From positions 1 through 16,765 of the forward strand of contig JBHHXE010000032.1 of assembly GCA_046756865.1 (NCBI GenBank): 16,765 bases of DNA, read 5' to 3'. The position numbers were made by a program, and so were the translations under genes. Below, one piece after another: positions 7,278-15,600 of the stretch (position 1 is the first letter of the stretch; the number at the start of each line of letters is the position of its first letter). The notes under the pieces are model-generated. The model had not been told where the DNA came from. It did not search any database and saw only the letters and a list, made by a program, of their open reading frames with translations. The DNA is from DUAG01 sp046756865 (GTDB lineage: Bacteria; Nitrospirota; Nitrospiria; SBBL01; JAADHI01).

Positions 7278-8572
7278 TATGCGGTATCTCTGATGTTCGG
7301 GGAAGTGATCCGAATGTGAAAGCATCCCGCGTGATGATTATGGCTGGAGAAGCATCAGGGGATCTTCACGGGGGGGGCTTGGCCCGCGCCTTACTTGAGA
7401 AAAATCCCTCGCTTCAACTCCTCGGATTTGGCGGGGATGCGATGCGCAAGGCGGGGGTGAAGGTTCATTTCGATATTGAACAACTTGCCGTCGTGGGTTT
7501 GATTGAAGTTTTGTTTCATATTAAGACCCTCATCCAGGCCTACCGGACGGCCTGTCGACTTCTGAGGCAAAAGGTCGACCTCCTTGTCTTGATCGATTAT
7601 CCTGACTTTAACCTGCATCTGGCAAAATCAGCAAAGGCCTTGGGGATTCCTGTGGTTTATTATGTCAGCCCGCAGGTATGGGCCTGGCGTTCAGGGAGAA
7701 TAAAGACCATCGCCGAACGCATTGACCAGATGCTGGTAATTCTTCCTTTTGAGAAAGAGATTTACGCTTCTAAAAATATTCCTTGTGAGTTTGTGGGACA
7801 CCCTCTCCTTGATGAGGTCGCTCAGAAAGGGATGCCTTTTTCTTCAGGGAACCCTGTTGAGGAGGCCTCTCTAAAGAAGACTTATCTTGCAGAGAAGGGG
7901 CTTGATCCGCTTGCAGTAACCGTGGGCCTCCTTCCCGGCAGTCGAAAGCGTGAGGTGCTTTCCCATCTCCCGGTCATGCTCCAGGGGATGGCCTTGCTGG
8001 CAAAAAAGTTTCCGGGCCTGCAGATCCTGATCCCCGCGGCTTCTTCACTTCCTCATGGGCTGATTGAAGGGTTTGTGCGATCCTCCCCGCTTCCCCTTCA
8101 ATGTGTTGAAGGAGAGGTCTATGAAGTGATGCGTGCGTCTCAAGCCATTGTTGTGGTATCCGGGACGGCGACCCTTCAGGGTGCTCTGGCGGGAACGCCG
8201 ATGGTGATTATTTACAAGCTCTCCTGGATGACCTATCAAATAGCGAGATTGTTGATCCCATTGAAATGGGCGGGTTTGGCAAACATCGTGGCGGCGAAGC
8301 CCTTTATTCCTGAATTGATACAAGATGATGTGACGCCAGAGAATATTGCAGAAGAGATCGGGCGGTTTTTAATGGACGAGGCAGAGAACAAAAAAATGAA
8401 GCAGGGATTAAATGAGGTGGCAAAGCGTCTTGGCACAGCGGGTGCGTCTGTGCGGGCCGCTTCCGTGATCTGTGGGCTATTGGAAAAATCGATGATCTCA
8501 CAGCAAGGGATTCGGAATTCTCAGGAATCTTCGGAGGCCGGTGGAAGAGAAAAAGGAAGAAAACTGGCATGA
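7274..8572 (+). CDS. lpxB: Lipid-A-disaccharide synthase LpxB
   Basis: LpxB (GT19) joins lipid X and UDP-2,3-diacylglucosamine into the beta-1,6 tetraacyl disaccharide 1-phosphate at the inner face of the inner membrane. Seen motifs: MAGEASGDLHGG (residues 23-34), GFGGDAM (51-57), LIDYPDFNL (106-114; D108 matches the essential E. coli D98), YYVSPQVWAWR (129-139), FVGHPLLDEV (173-182), LLPGSRKREV (219-228) and VSGTATLQGALAGTPMV (295-311). The product is 432 residues, against 382 in E. coli. The excess is an N-terminal extension of about 18 and a hydrophilic C-terminal tail (about 405-432). The start ATG overlaps the previous stop and has AAGGGGG at 7258-7264; an internal ATG at 7334 (just before IMAGEAS) is possible. 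The stop overlaps msbA by 4 bases. Confidence 0.95.
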   Translation: MICGISDVRGSDPNVKASRVMIMAGEASGDLHGGGLARALLEKNPSLQLLGFGGDAMRKAGVKVHFDIEQLAVVGLIEVLFHIKTLIQAYRTACRLLRQKVDLLVLIDYPDFNLHLAKSAKALGIPVVYYVSPQVWAWRSGRIKTIAERIDQMLVILPFEKEIYASKNIPCEFVGHPLLDEVAQKGMPFSSGNPVEEASLKKTYLAEKGLDPLAVTVGLLPGSRKREVLSHLPVMLQGMALLAKKFPGLQILIPAASSLPHGLIEGFVRSSPLPLQCVEGEVYEVMRASQAIVVVSGTATLQGALAGTPMVIIYKLSWMTYQIARLLIPLKWAGLANIVAAKPFIPELIQDDVTPENIAEEIGRFLMDEAENKKMKQGLNEVAKRLGTAGASVRAASVICGLLEKSMISQQGIRNSQESSEAGGREKGRKLA

Positions 8573-10335
8573 AACTCTATCTCCGCCTGATTGTTTATCT
8601 GAAACCGTACCGCCTTCAATTCTTCGGGGCGGTCTTTTGTGCCCTGATGGTTTCGGTGACGACTGCCGTGTATGCCTGGATCGTGCGGCCGGTGATGGAT
8701 GAGCTTTTTATCAAACAGGACACGGACATGTTGATGGTGATACCAGCAGCGATCTTCCTCGTTGCACTCCTCAAAGGCATCTTCTTCTATTGTCAGGCCT
8801 ATTTAATGCAATATGTCGGAAACCACATTGTTGCAGATATCCGGAAAGAGCTTTATCACCATATTGTTTTGCTCCCGGTCGGTTTTCACGCAAAAAATTC
8901 GACAGGAGAGCTGATGTCATCCGTGGTAAATGATGTCTCCATGATTCAGATGGCTGTTTCCACGGTGGTAAAAAATATTGTTCAGCAGTTTTTGACATTG
9001 ATCGCGCTATGTGCGGTGGTTTTCTATCAAAACTGGCGGCTTGCCTGTATTGCGGTACTGGTGATGCCGCTCATGGCCTATCCTCTGGTTCGGCTGGGAA
9101 AAAGGCTCCGGAAAGTTGCCTGGGTCGGCCAGGAAAAGGTTGCGGATCTGACCAATATTCTTCAGGAAACTTTTGCCGGGATTCGTCTGGTGAAGGGCTT
9201 TGGCCGGGAAGATTTTGAAGCCGAGCGCTTTTCCAAAAGGAACATGGATTATTTTAAGGCGGTGATGCGTTCTACATCCGTATCTGAACTGGCTTCTCCG
9301 TTGATGGAAACGATATCCAGTCTTGGTGTTGCGGCGATAATCTGGTACGGCGGCTCTCAGGTGATGCGGGAGACGATGACGCCCGGAACTTTTTTCTCCT
9401 TTATGACCGCAACGATGTTGATGTATGGTCCGATCAAGGGTCTCAGTTCAGCAAATAATATGTTGCAGCAGGCGATTGCGGCGGCAGAGCGGGTTTTTGC
9501 GATCTGGGATCTAAAGAACGAGAGAGCCATGGACGAAGGAAAGCGGGTATTGCCGGATGTACAGGGAAGTGTCGCGTTTCAGGATGTTTCATTTTCTTAT
9601 GACGGGGCGGCATCTCCCGCGCTTTCGAAAATTAACCTGAAGGCAAACCCCGGGGACATCATCGCCCTGGTTGGAAGCAGCGGCGCTGGGAAGTCGACGC
9701 TGGTGAATTTGATTCCCCGGTTTTATGACATTGATGGGGGCGCCATCCTTATCGATGGTATTTCGACGCAGGAGGTGACGCTTTCTTCCTTGCGAACCCA
9801 GATCGGGATTGTCAGTCAGGAGATTGTCCTTTTTGATGGCAGTGTTCGTTGGAATCTTGCGTACGGTGTGGAAGGGGTGTCAGAAGACAAGGTGGTTTCG
9901 GCAGCCAAAGCGGCCTATGCCGATGTCTTCATCCGTAAAATGCCCTTAGGGTATGATACGGTGATTGAGAAGGCTGGAGTGAATCTATCAGGGGGAGAGC
10001 GTCAGCGTCTGGCGATTGCCCGCGCCCTTTTAAAAGATCCTCCAATATTGATCCTGGACGAGGCGACATCGGCCCTGGATTCTGAATCAGAGTCTATTGT
10101 TAGGAAGGCGCTGGCGGATCTCATGAAACATCGGACCACTTTTGTGATCGCGCATCGTCTATCCACCATTCAAAAAGCAACCTGCATTCTTGTTGTTGAT
10201 CATGGCCGAATTGTGGAAATGGGTCGGCACGAAGAATTGATCAAAAAAAACGGACCCTATAAAAAAGTTCACAGGATGCAGTTCTTAGATGAGGAGGAGG
10301 TGGATGGAAGGGTGGTTGGTGTCGAGCCCGTGTGA
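8569..10335 (+). CDS. msbA: Lipid A export ATP-binding/permease protein MsbA
   Basis: MsbA is a homodimeric ABC exporter that flips lipid A-core from the cytoplasmic to the periplasmic leaflet of the inner membrane. The 588-residue product (E. coli 582) has a six-helix membrane domain (about residues 15-315, with hydrophobic segments near 17-37, 56-80, 135-153, 157-175 and 245-285). One nucleotide-binding domain follows: Walker A GSSGAGKST (369-377), Q-loop region SQEIVLF (416-422), signature LSGGE (473-477), Walker B ILILDE (493-498) and H-loop His529 (IAHRLS). Many similar exporters exist, but the setting between lpxB and waaA makes MsbA the best call. The start overlaps lpxB by 4 bases, with AAGGAAG near 8552-8558. 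Confidence 0.93.
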   Translation: MKLYLRLIVYLKPYRLQFFGAVFCALMVSVTTAVYAWIVRPVMDELFIKQDTDMLMVIPAAIFLVALLKGIFFYCQAYLMQYVGNHIVADIRKELYHHIVLLPVGFHAKNSTGELMSSVVNDVSMIQMAVSTVVKNIVQQFLTLIALCAVVFYQNWRLACIAVLVMPLMAYPLVRLGKRLRKVAWVGQEKVADLTNILQETFAGIRLVKGFGREDFEAERFSKRNMDYFKAVMRSTSVSELASPLMETISSLGVAAIIWYGGSQVMRETMTPGTFFSFMTATMLMYGPIKGLSSANNMLQQAIAAAERVFAIWDLKNERAMDEGKRVLPDVQGSVAFQDVSFSYDGAASPALSKINLKANPGDIIALVGSSGAGKSTLVNLIPRFYDIDGGAILIDGISTQEVTLSSLRTQIGIVSQEIVLFDGSVRWNLAYGVEGVSEDKVVSAAKAAYADVFIRKMPLGYDTVIEKAGVNLSGGERQRLAIARALLKDPPILILDEATSALDSESESIVRKALADLMKHRTTFVIAHRLSTIQKATCILVVDHGRIVEMGRHEELIKKNGPYKKVHRMQFLDEEEVDGRVVGVEPV

Positions 10336-10397
10336 CTTTTCGGGGTCGATTTTTTATTTCTGGGTCGGCCGGTATGAGGATCTGTATTGAGGGTTCA

Positions 10398-11789
10398 ATG
10401 GAGAAAGACCTTTTAGCGCGTCGCAAGAACAAGGGAAAGCCATTTTATTATGGCCTTTATCAGGTCCTTCTGATTCTCCTTTTGCCCTTCAGTCTCCTTT
10501 TTCTCCTCGTGCGCGTTATACTTCGTCCTCCCTACCGCTCCGGAATGGCACAACGGTTTGGCTTGTACCCCCCGGGCTTTTTTAAGCCGCTTCAAGGGAA
10601 AAGCGTTTACTGGGTTCATGCCGTCTCGGTCGGAGAAGTCATCTCGTCAGGCTTGTTGATCCGGTCACTTCGAGAGAAGTACCCGGATGTCGCCATCGTT
10701 TTTTCAACCGTGACCCCGACGGGGCAGGCGGCGGCCCGCCGGCGTCTTCAGGGAGTCGATTTATTTATATACTTCCCCTTCGATTTAGCCTGGGTGACCC
10801 GGTCCATCGTTCGCCGGATCTCACCAGAACTTTTCATTTTTTTTGAGACCGAGGTCTGGCCAAATTGCCTGCTCTCCCTTTCTGAAAAGGGGATCCCTGC
10901 AATTATGCTGAATGGTCGAATCTCGGCAAGGAGTTTTCGACGATACCGGCTGGTGCGATTTTTTTTAACACATGTGTTGAGTAGCGTTTCTCTTTTTCTG
11001 ATGCAGACCGAGGAGGATGTTGGGAGAATTATTCGAATGGGGGCGCCGCCGGAGCGAGTCGAAAGAACTGGAAATATGAAATACGATCAGGCCGTTTCAG
11101 GCCGCGCCGGGCGCGAAGCTGGCGATGGATCTGCAAAGCACGAAGCAACACGCGCGGAACTGGGACTCCAGGAGGTGGGGACCCTCATGATAGCGGGAAG
11201 CACGCATGAGGGTGAAGAGGAGGCCGTCCTGGAGGCTTATCGGGAAATTGCTTCTTCAGCTTCGAGGCCTGTTCTTTTAATTGCGACACGTCATTTGGAG
11301 CGCTTGCCCCGGGTGGAAGAACTTCTTACCCGGGAGGGATACCGGCACATCCGGAAAACAAAACTATGTGATTCCGATATGCTTCTGGATGAGGTAAAGC
11401 CGGAAATTATTCTCCTCGACACCTTGGGAGAGCTTGATCGGTATTACCCGGTAGCGGATCTTATTTTTGTGGGTGGCAGCCTGGTGCCCGTGGGTGGACA
11501 TAATGTTCTGGAGGTTGCCGCATGCCATAAGCCGGTATTTTTTGGACCCTACATGGCAAATTTTCAGGAAATTGCGGACCAGTTGCAAAGAAGCGGGGGC
11601 GGGATTGTTGTGCGTGATGGGAAGGCCCTGGGAGAAAAGATGGCCTGGTTGATGCGGCACCCGGAAGAATACGAAAAAAAAGGAGAGAGCGCCTACCTTG
11701 TTGTTCGTAATAATCTCGGTGCGGTTTCTCGAAATATGGATTGGATATCAAAATGGGTGGATAACATCGGACCAGAGAAAGAGGCTTAA
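10398..11789 (+). CDS. waaA: 3-deoxy-D-manno-octulosonic acid (Kdo) transferase WaaA
   Basis: WaaA (KdtA, GT30) adds one or more Kdo residues from CMP-Kdo to lipid IVA at the inner membrane. The 463-residue product has one N-terminal membrane segment (about residues 16-42) and YRSGMAQRFGLYP (46-58). HAVSVGE (74-80) ends in the conserved Glu thought to act as base, followed by FSTVTPTGQ (102-110), ETEVWPN (150-156), LNGRIS (171-176), GNMKYD (225-230) and the donor-binding region VGGSLVPVGGHNVLE with FFGPYM further on. I chose the ATG at 10398, with TGAGGG at 10388-10393. The frame also allows a GTG at 10332, which overlaps the msbA stop (GTGA), and an ATG at 10374. The 22 residues gained are not typical of the family, but the 4-base overlap habit of this operon leaves the start open. 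The number of Kdo units added cannot be read from sequence. Confidence 0.93.
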   Translation: MEKDLLARRKNKGKPFYYGLYQVLLILLLPFSLLFLLVRVILRPPYRSGMAQRFGLYPPGFFKPLQGKSVYWVHAVSVGEVISSGLLIRSLREKYPDVAIVFSTVTPTGQAAARRRLQGVDLFIYFPFDLAWVTRSIVRRISPELFIFFETEVWPNCLLSLSEKGIPAIMLNGRISARSFRRYRLVRFFLTHVLSSVSLFLMQTEEDVGRIIRMGAPPERVERTGNMKYDQAVSGRAGREAGDGSAKHEATRAELGLQEVGTLMIAGSTHEGEEEAVLEAYREIASSASRPVLLIATRHLERLPRVEELLTREGYRHIRKTKLCDSDMLLDEVKPEIILLDTLGELDRYYPVADLIFVGGSLVPVGGHNVLEVAACHKPVFFGPYMANFQEIADQLQRSGGGIVVRDGKALGEKMAWLMRHPEEYEKKGESAYLVVRNNLGAVSRNMDWISKWVDNIGPEKEA

Positions 11790-11793
11790 TATT

Positions 11794-12948
11794 TTGGAGG
11801 AATCTTCTCCTTTAACCCACCGTCCCGGCTTGAAGATGGAGCGGTTCTTGAGATGGGTCTGGACTCAAAAAGGTGTTGGTGCGGATATGATCTTGCTACC
11901 TCTCACCATGCTTGGGTGCTTATATGGGCTTGTTTCCCGGATACGTGTGTTTCTTTATAAAATGGGTATCCTCACACAGAAAAGGGTGGATGCTTTCGTC
12001 ATCAGTATCGGGAATATCACCGTGGGGGGAACGGGTAAGACACCCCTGACCATTTATCTGGCAAGGGAGTGGCAGAAAAAGGGGTATTCGGTGGGGATTG
12101 TCAGTCGGGGATATCGTAGAGAGGACAGGCGTTCGCTTGTGTTGGTATCGGATGGCTCCAAAATATTCGAAACTGTTTCCGCCGTCGGGGATGAGCCAAG
12201 CCTGATGGCGGAGCGACTGGAAGGGATTCCCATTGTTGTCTCGGCGGACCGGTTTGAAGGGTGTCAGTACTTGATTCAACATTTTAAGATCAAGGTGATT
12301 CTTCTTGATGACGCCTTTCAACATATCCGGCTCCAACGTGATATGAATATACTTATTGTTGATGCCTCAAACCCGTTTGGGAATCGCCGTATTCTTCCCC
12401 GAGGGCCGCTTCGGGAGCCGCTTTCGGCAAGTCAGCGGGCGGATCTGGTCGTCTTCACACGCGCGGATAAGGGCTGTGATTTTGAGGAATCCCGTCTCGA
12501 GATGATGCGTTCCGGCCACCCGGTGCTGCGGAGCGTGTTCTGCCCGTCCGGATTGATCCACTTAAATACTGGATTGAAATATCCTGTTTCTGATGTAAAA
12601 AATTGTCCTGTCCTATGCGTATGCGGCATTGGAAATCCTGAATCCTTTGTGCGGTCCTTGCGTAGATTGGGGGCTTGGGTCAAAGGAGCGATAAGCTTTG
12701 AAGATCATCACGCATATGAGGCCACTGATTTTTCCGAGGTCAGGAGACAGGTTGCTCTGCTGGGAGCGGAGCGGGTTGTGACGACTGAAAAAGATGCGGC
12801 CAAGATAAAATCCTTCCTACCCCTGGATCTGGAGATCTGGGTGCTGCAGATTGATGTTGCTTTCCTCGACGATCCCGGGGAGCTTGAACCGCTTTTATTT
12901 AAGATGGACAAAGAAAAGAGAGATCCTTCTCCCTTGTTAAGCCATTGA
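11794..12948 (+). CDS. lpxK: Tetraacyldisaccharide 4'-kinase LpxK
   Basis: LpxK phosphorylates the 4' position of the lipid A disaccharide, forming lipid IVA at the inner membrane. From the TTG start the product has 384 residues (E. coli 328). It shows a membrane-associated N-terminal segment (LLPLTMLGCLYGLV, 34-47), the P-loop GNITVGGTGKTP (73-84), SRGYRR (104-109), VGDEPSLMA (131-139), DDAFQH (172-177), RILPRGPLREP (199-209), EDHHAYEATDF and TTEKDAAK. The TTG at 11794 is 4 bases past the waaA stop and has AAGAGG at 11779-11784 as ribosome binding site. An ATG at 11836 (370 residues, starting MERFLRWVW) agrees better with the family N-terminus but lacks a clear site. Function is secure; the start is not. 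Confidence 0.94.
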   Translation: MEESSPLTHRPGLKMERFLRWVWTQKGVGADMILLPLTMLGCLYGLVSRIRVFLYKMGILTQKRVDAFVISIGNITVGGTGKTPLTIYLAREWQKKGYSVGIVSRGYRREDRRSLVLVSDGSKIFETVSAVGDEPSLMAERLEGIPIVVSADRFEGCQYLIQHFKIKVILLDDAFQHIRLQRDMNILIVDASNPFGNRRILPRGPLREPLSASQRADLVVFTRADKGCDFEESRLEMMRSGHPVLRSVFCPSGLIHLNTGLKYPVSDVKNCPVLCVCGIGNPESFVRSLRRLGAWVKGAISFEDHHAYEATDFSEVRRQVALLGAERVVTTEKDAAKIKSFLPLDLEIWVLQIDVAFLDDPGELEPLLFKMDKEKRDPSPLLSH

Positions 12949-12969
12949 GAATCAGAGCATGAGATATTG

Positions 12970-13920
12970 ATGAAAGACAGGATCGAATACAACGTTGTCC
13001 GTTTATTGATTGGCTTCTTTCAGTTTTTTCCTTATCGCTTGAGTACCCGGTTAGGCGTCTTACTTGGAAGCGCTTACTACCTGGTTGATCGGCGGCATAG
13101 GGAGATTGCCTTGAAGAACCTTCGCGATGCTTTTAAGGAGGAGAAGAGTGAAAGAGAGGTTAATCAAATCGCCCTGGCTTCGTTTCAAAATATGGGACGT
13201 TCCATCGTCGAATTTGCCTGTCTCCCAAAATGGACTGACGCGCAAGTCCGGGAGGGTGTGAAAATAGAAGGGCATGAACATATCCTTGCTGCGCAAAAGC
13301 AGGGAAGAGGCATGATTTTGTTATCCGCGCATTTTGGGAACTGGGAATGGATGGCTCTCGGCTTGGCCGCAAGAGGGATTCCGATGCATGTTGTGGCCCG
13401 CCGTATGGACAATCCCTATTTTGACCAGATGCTTCAGGAATGGCGGGGACGATTTGGAAATGCGATTTTCAGCAAACAGCAGACGCCGGCAGCGGAGATT
13501 GTTGCCCTTCTCAGAAAAAAGGGGACGGTTGGTTTCCTGCTGGATCAGAATACTGCAAGAGATGAAGCGGTCTTCGTCGACTATTTTGGGCGGAAGGCTG
13601 CCACTCATAAGGGCTTGGCCGTCCTGGCGCTTCGGACCGGAGCGCCCGTAGTTCCGGTATTTTTTGTTCGGACGAAGGACGGCCCCCGGATTATGGTAGA
13701 AAAGGCGCTGGAACTGACGCGGTCCGGCATGCTTAAACGTGATGTTTTTGATGCGACAGCACGCTTTACCCGAAAGATTGAATCGGTTGTACGACGGTAT
13801 CCGGACCACTGGCTTTGGGTTCACCGGAGGTGGAAGACCCCTCCACCCCACCCTTCCCTGATTAGGGCGGGTATTCAGGTGAATACGGGACATGCACCTC
13901 AAACCGGCGCGGAGCGTTAG
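12970..13920 (+). CDS. lpxL: Lipid A secondary acyltransferase, LpxL/HtrB family
   Basis: This family esterifies the 3-hydroxy group of a primary acyl chain on (Kdo-)lipid IVA, using acyl-ACP at the inner membrane. The 316-residue product (E. coli LpxL 306) has an N-terminal hydrophobic anchor (about 8-40) and the catalytic HX4E motif HFGNWE (H121, E126). ARRMDNPYFD (143-152), GFLLDQN, VDYFGRKAATHKG and the C-terminal YPDHWLWVHRRWK are all typical. It is the only such acyltransferase here, so the acylation position (LpxL versus LpxM type) and chain preference are unknown. I start at the ATG at 12970; the preceding TTG (12967) would add only one residue. Only weak GAGA lies upstream, so translation may depend on lpxK, 21 bases away. 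The last about 20 residues, after PPPHPS, are outside the conserved domain. Confidence 0.92.
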   Translation: MKDRIEYNVVRLLIGFFQFFPYRLSTRLGVLLGSAYYLVDRRHREIALKNLRDAFKEEKSEREVNQIALASFQNMGRSIVEFACLPKWTDAQVREGVKIEGHEHILAAQKQGRGMILLSAHFGNWEWMALGLAARGIPMHVVARRMDNPYFDQMLQEWRGRFGNAIFSKQQTPAAEIVALLRKKGTVGFLLDQNTARDEAVFVDYFGRKAATHKGLAVLALRTGAPVVPVFFVRTKDGPRIMVEKALELTRSGMLKRDVFDATARFTRKIESVVRRYPDHWLWVHRRWKTPPPHPSLIRAGIQVNTGHAPQTGAER

Positions 13921-13962
13921 GTGTCGAATGGAATTTAAGGCCATTTTGTAATGTGGTAGGTT

Positions 13963-15600
13963 GTGGAAAAGAATCTGTATAAGAAAATTCTGGTCCGAAT
14001 GCCGAATTGGATCGGCGACGCGGTAATGGCAATACCAACCCTCTCGTCCCTGAGAGCCCGTTTTCGTGAGGCTCAAATTACGCTTCTGGCAAAACCATCT
14101 GTTGCCGCGCTCTTTGGATCTCACCCTGACGTGGACCGTATTCTGGTTTATGAAGATGGGGGAAAACACCGGGGGATGATGGGCTTGTGGACGCTGATCT
14201 GCGCTCTTCGGAGAGAAGGCTTTGACCTTGCGTTCCTCCTGCAGAATGCCTTCGAGGCGGCGATTATTGCATCGGCGGCTGGCATCCCGGCCCGTGTTGG
14301 ATATGGAAGTGATGGAAGATCATTCTTGCTGACACAGGCCTTGTCGAAGAAAGGTGCGCCGCATCATCAGCGGGAGGCATATCTTGCCCTAATGAAATTA
14401 GTCGATGGCCGAGCCCTTGTGATTCCGCCTTTTCTCGTTGTCACGGAGGAGGAAGGAAGCTTGGCCTCCAAAATACTGGACGCACATGGCATCAGCGAAG
14501 AAGAATTCCTGATCGGTATTCACCCCGGGGCGGCCTATGGATCGGCAAAACGCTGGTTGCCTGAGCGTTTCGCTGCAGTGGCCGATCAAGTGGTGGAGCG
14601 TTTTCACGCAAAGGCGGTTATTTTTGGGGGACCCCTTGAAACCGATATTGCCGAAGCGGTCCGGGAGGCGATGCTTGCCCCGTCTCTTGTCCTGGCCGGG
14701 AAAACAAGCCTAAGGGAGATGATGGCTCTGATGACAAAATGCCGTCTCTTTATCAGCAATGATTCAGGTCCGATGCATGTGGCATCATCTTTGGGTGTCC
14801 CCGTGGTTTCGATCTTTGGCCCGACAGACCCGACTCGTACGTCCCCGGGTGGGACGCAGACGCGGATACTACAAAACAAGGTCGATTGTGCGCCCTGCAA
14901 GGCGCGGGAATGTCCGATTGATCACCCCTGTATGACAGGTGTTTCTTCTGAGGAGGTCTATCGAGCGGCCATCCGGTCTCTAGAAGGTGCTCAGGGAAAA
15001 GCAGGCGCCGTTTTTTTGGATCGGGACGGGACGATCAATGAAGATCCCGGATATATGAGTGATCTGAATCAATTCTCACTCATACCGGGGGTGGCGCCCG
15101 GTATCGCGAAATTAAACGCGCAGGGTATTCCAGTTTTTCTGATTACCAATCAATCCGGGGTGGGGCGGGGTTTCTTCCCAGAAGAATTTGTCTGGGAGGC
15201 GCACCACCATTTGCAGGATCTTCTGGCGAAGGAAGGGGCTGTGCTGAACGGCATTTACTACTGTCCGCATTCTCCTGAAAAGACAACTTGCCACTGCCGG
15301 AAGCCCTCAATGGGGATGATTGAGCGGGCGGTTTTAGAGCATCATGTCGATCTTTCCCGGTCGTACATTGTTGGAGATAAAGCGTCCGATATGGCTATGG
15401 CCCGTGAGGGCATAAAAGGCGTTTTGGTCCAGACCGGTGAGGGCCGGGAGGCGCTCAAGGAAATGCGGCAATCGGGGGCACGGCTGGATCATGTTTCCGA
15501 AGGTCTGGGAGAGGCTGTTGACTGGATATTGGAAGATCAAAAGGTTGACCGTGAATTCGCTCAGCCACACGCCGTGAGGAGATCATCCGGAGGTGAGTGA
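13963..15600 (+). CDS. waaF: Fusion: heptosyltransferase II (WaaF) with D-glycero-D-manno-heptose 1,7-bisphosphate phosphatase (GmhB)
   Basis: The 545-residue product joins two enzymes. Residues 1-340 are a GT9 ADP-heptose--LPS heptosyltransferase: VRMPNWIGDAVMAIP (11-25, D19), HPGAAYGSAKRWLPERFA (187-204, K196), NDSGPMHVA (266-274) and FGPTDP (285-290), then a Cys-rich loop (C309, C312, C317, C323). Residues 346-525 are a HAD phosphatase of the GmhB/HisB-N type: FLDRDGT (351-357; nucleophile D353, acid D355), ITNQSG (394-399), a zinc-binding CPH...CHC set (C434, H436, C443, C445) and GDKASDM (471-477). GmhB converts heptose 1,7-bisphosphate to heptose 1-phosphate on the way to ADP-heptose, so the fusion pairs donor synthesis with donor use. 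I see no stop and no ATG or GTG at the junction (340-352). The start is GTG, 42 bases after the acyltransferase, with a poorly spaced AGG at 13958-13960. Assignment of the first domain as WaaF rather than another GT9 is likely, not certain. Confidence 0.9.
   Translation: MEKNLYKKILVRMPNWIGDAVMAIPTLSSLRARFREAQITLLAKPSVAALFGSHPDVDRILVYEDGGKHRGMMGLWTLICALRREGFDLAFLLQNAFEAAIIASAAGIPARVGYGSDGRSFLLTQALSKKGAPHHQREAYLALMKLVDGRALVIPPFLVVTEEEGSLASKILDAHGISEEEFLIGIHPGAAYGSAKRWLPERFAAVADQVVERFHAKAVIFGGPLETDIAEAVREAMLAPSLVLAGKTSLREMMALMTKCRLFISNDSGPMHVASSLGVPVVSIFGPTDPTRTSPGGTQTRILQNKVDCAPCKARECPIDHPCMTGVSSEEVYRAAIRSLEGAQGKAGAVFLDRDGTINEDPGYMSDLNQFSLIPGVAPGIAKLNAQGIPVFLITNQSGVGRGFFPEEFVWEAHHHLQDLLAKEGAVLNGIYYCPHSPEKTTCHCRKPSMGMIERAVLEHHVDLSRSYIVGDKASDMAMAREGIKGVLVQTGEGREALKEMRQSGARLDHVSEGLGEAVDWILEDQKVDREFAQPHAVRRSSGGE

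Noticed and set aside
10332..10397. GTG start for waaA overlapping the msbA stop
   Set aside because: The GTGA overlap fits the style of the operon, but no close ribosome binding site precedes it and the added 22 residues do not resemble WaaA N-termini. It is kept as an alternative in the waaA entry.
13927..13948. Small hairpin (aatgg/ccatt) followed by TTT before waaF
   Set aside because: It has only five pairs, a 9-base loop and a three-base T-run, so it is too weak to call a terminator or regulatory site.
13321..14169. 282-codon open frame on the minus strand across the acyltransferase-waaF junction
   Set aside because: It is antisense to two well-supported genes, crosses their boundary, and its translation has no recognisable domain or periodic hydrophobic pattern. 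It is a shadow frame.
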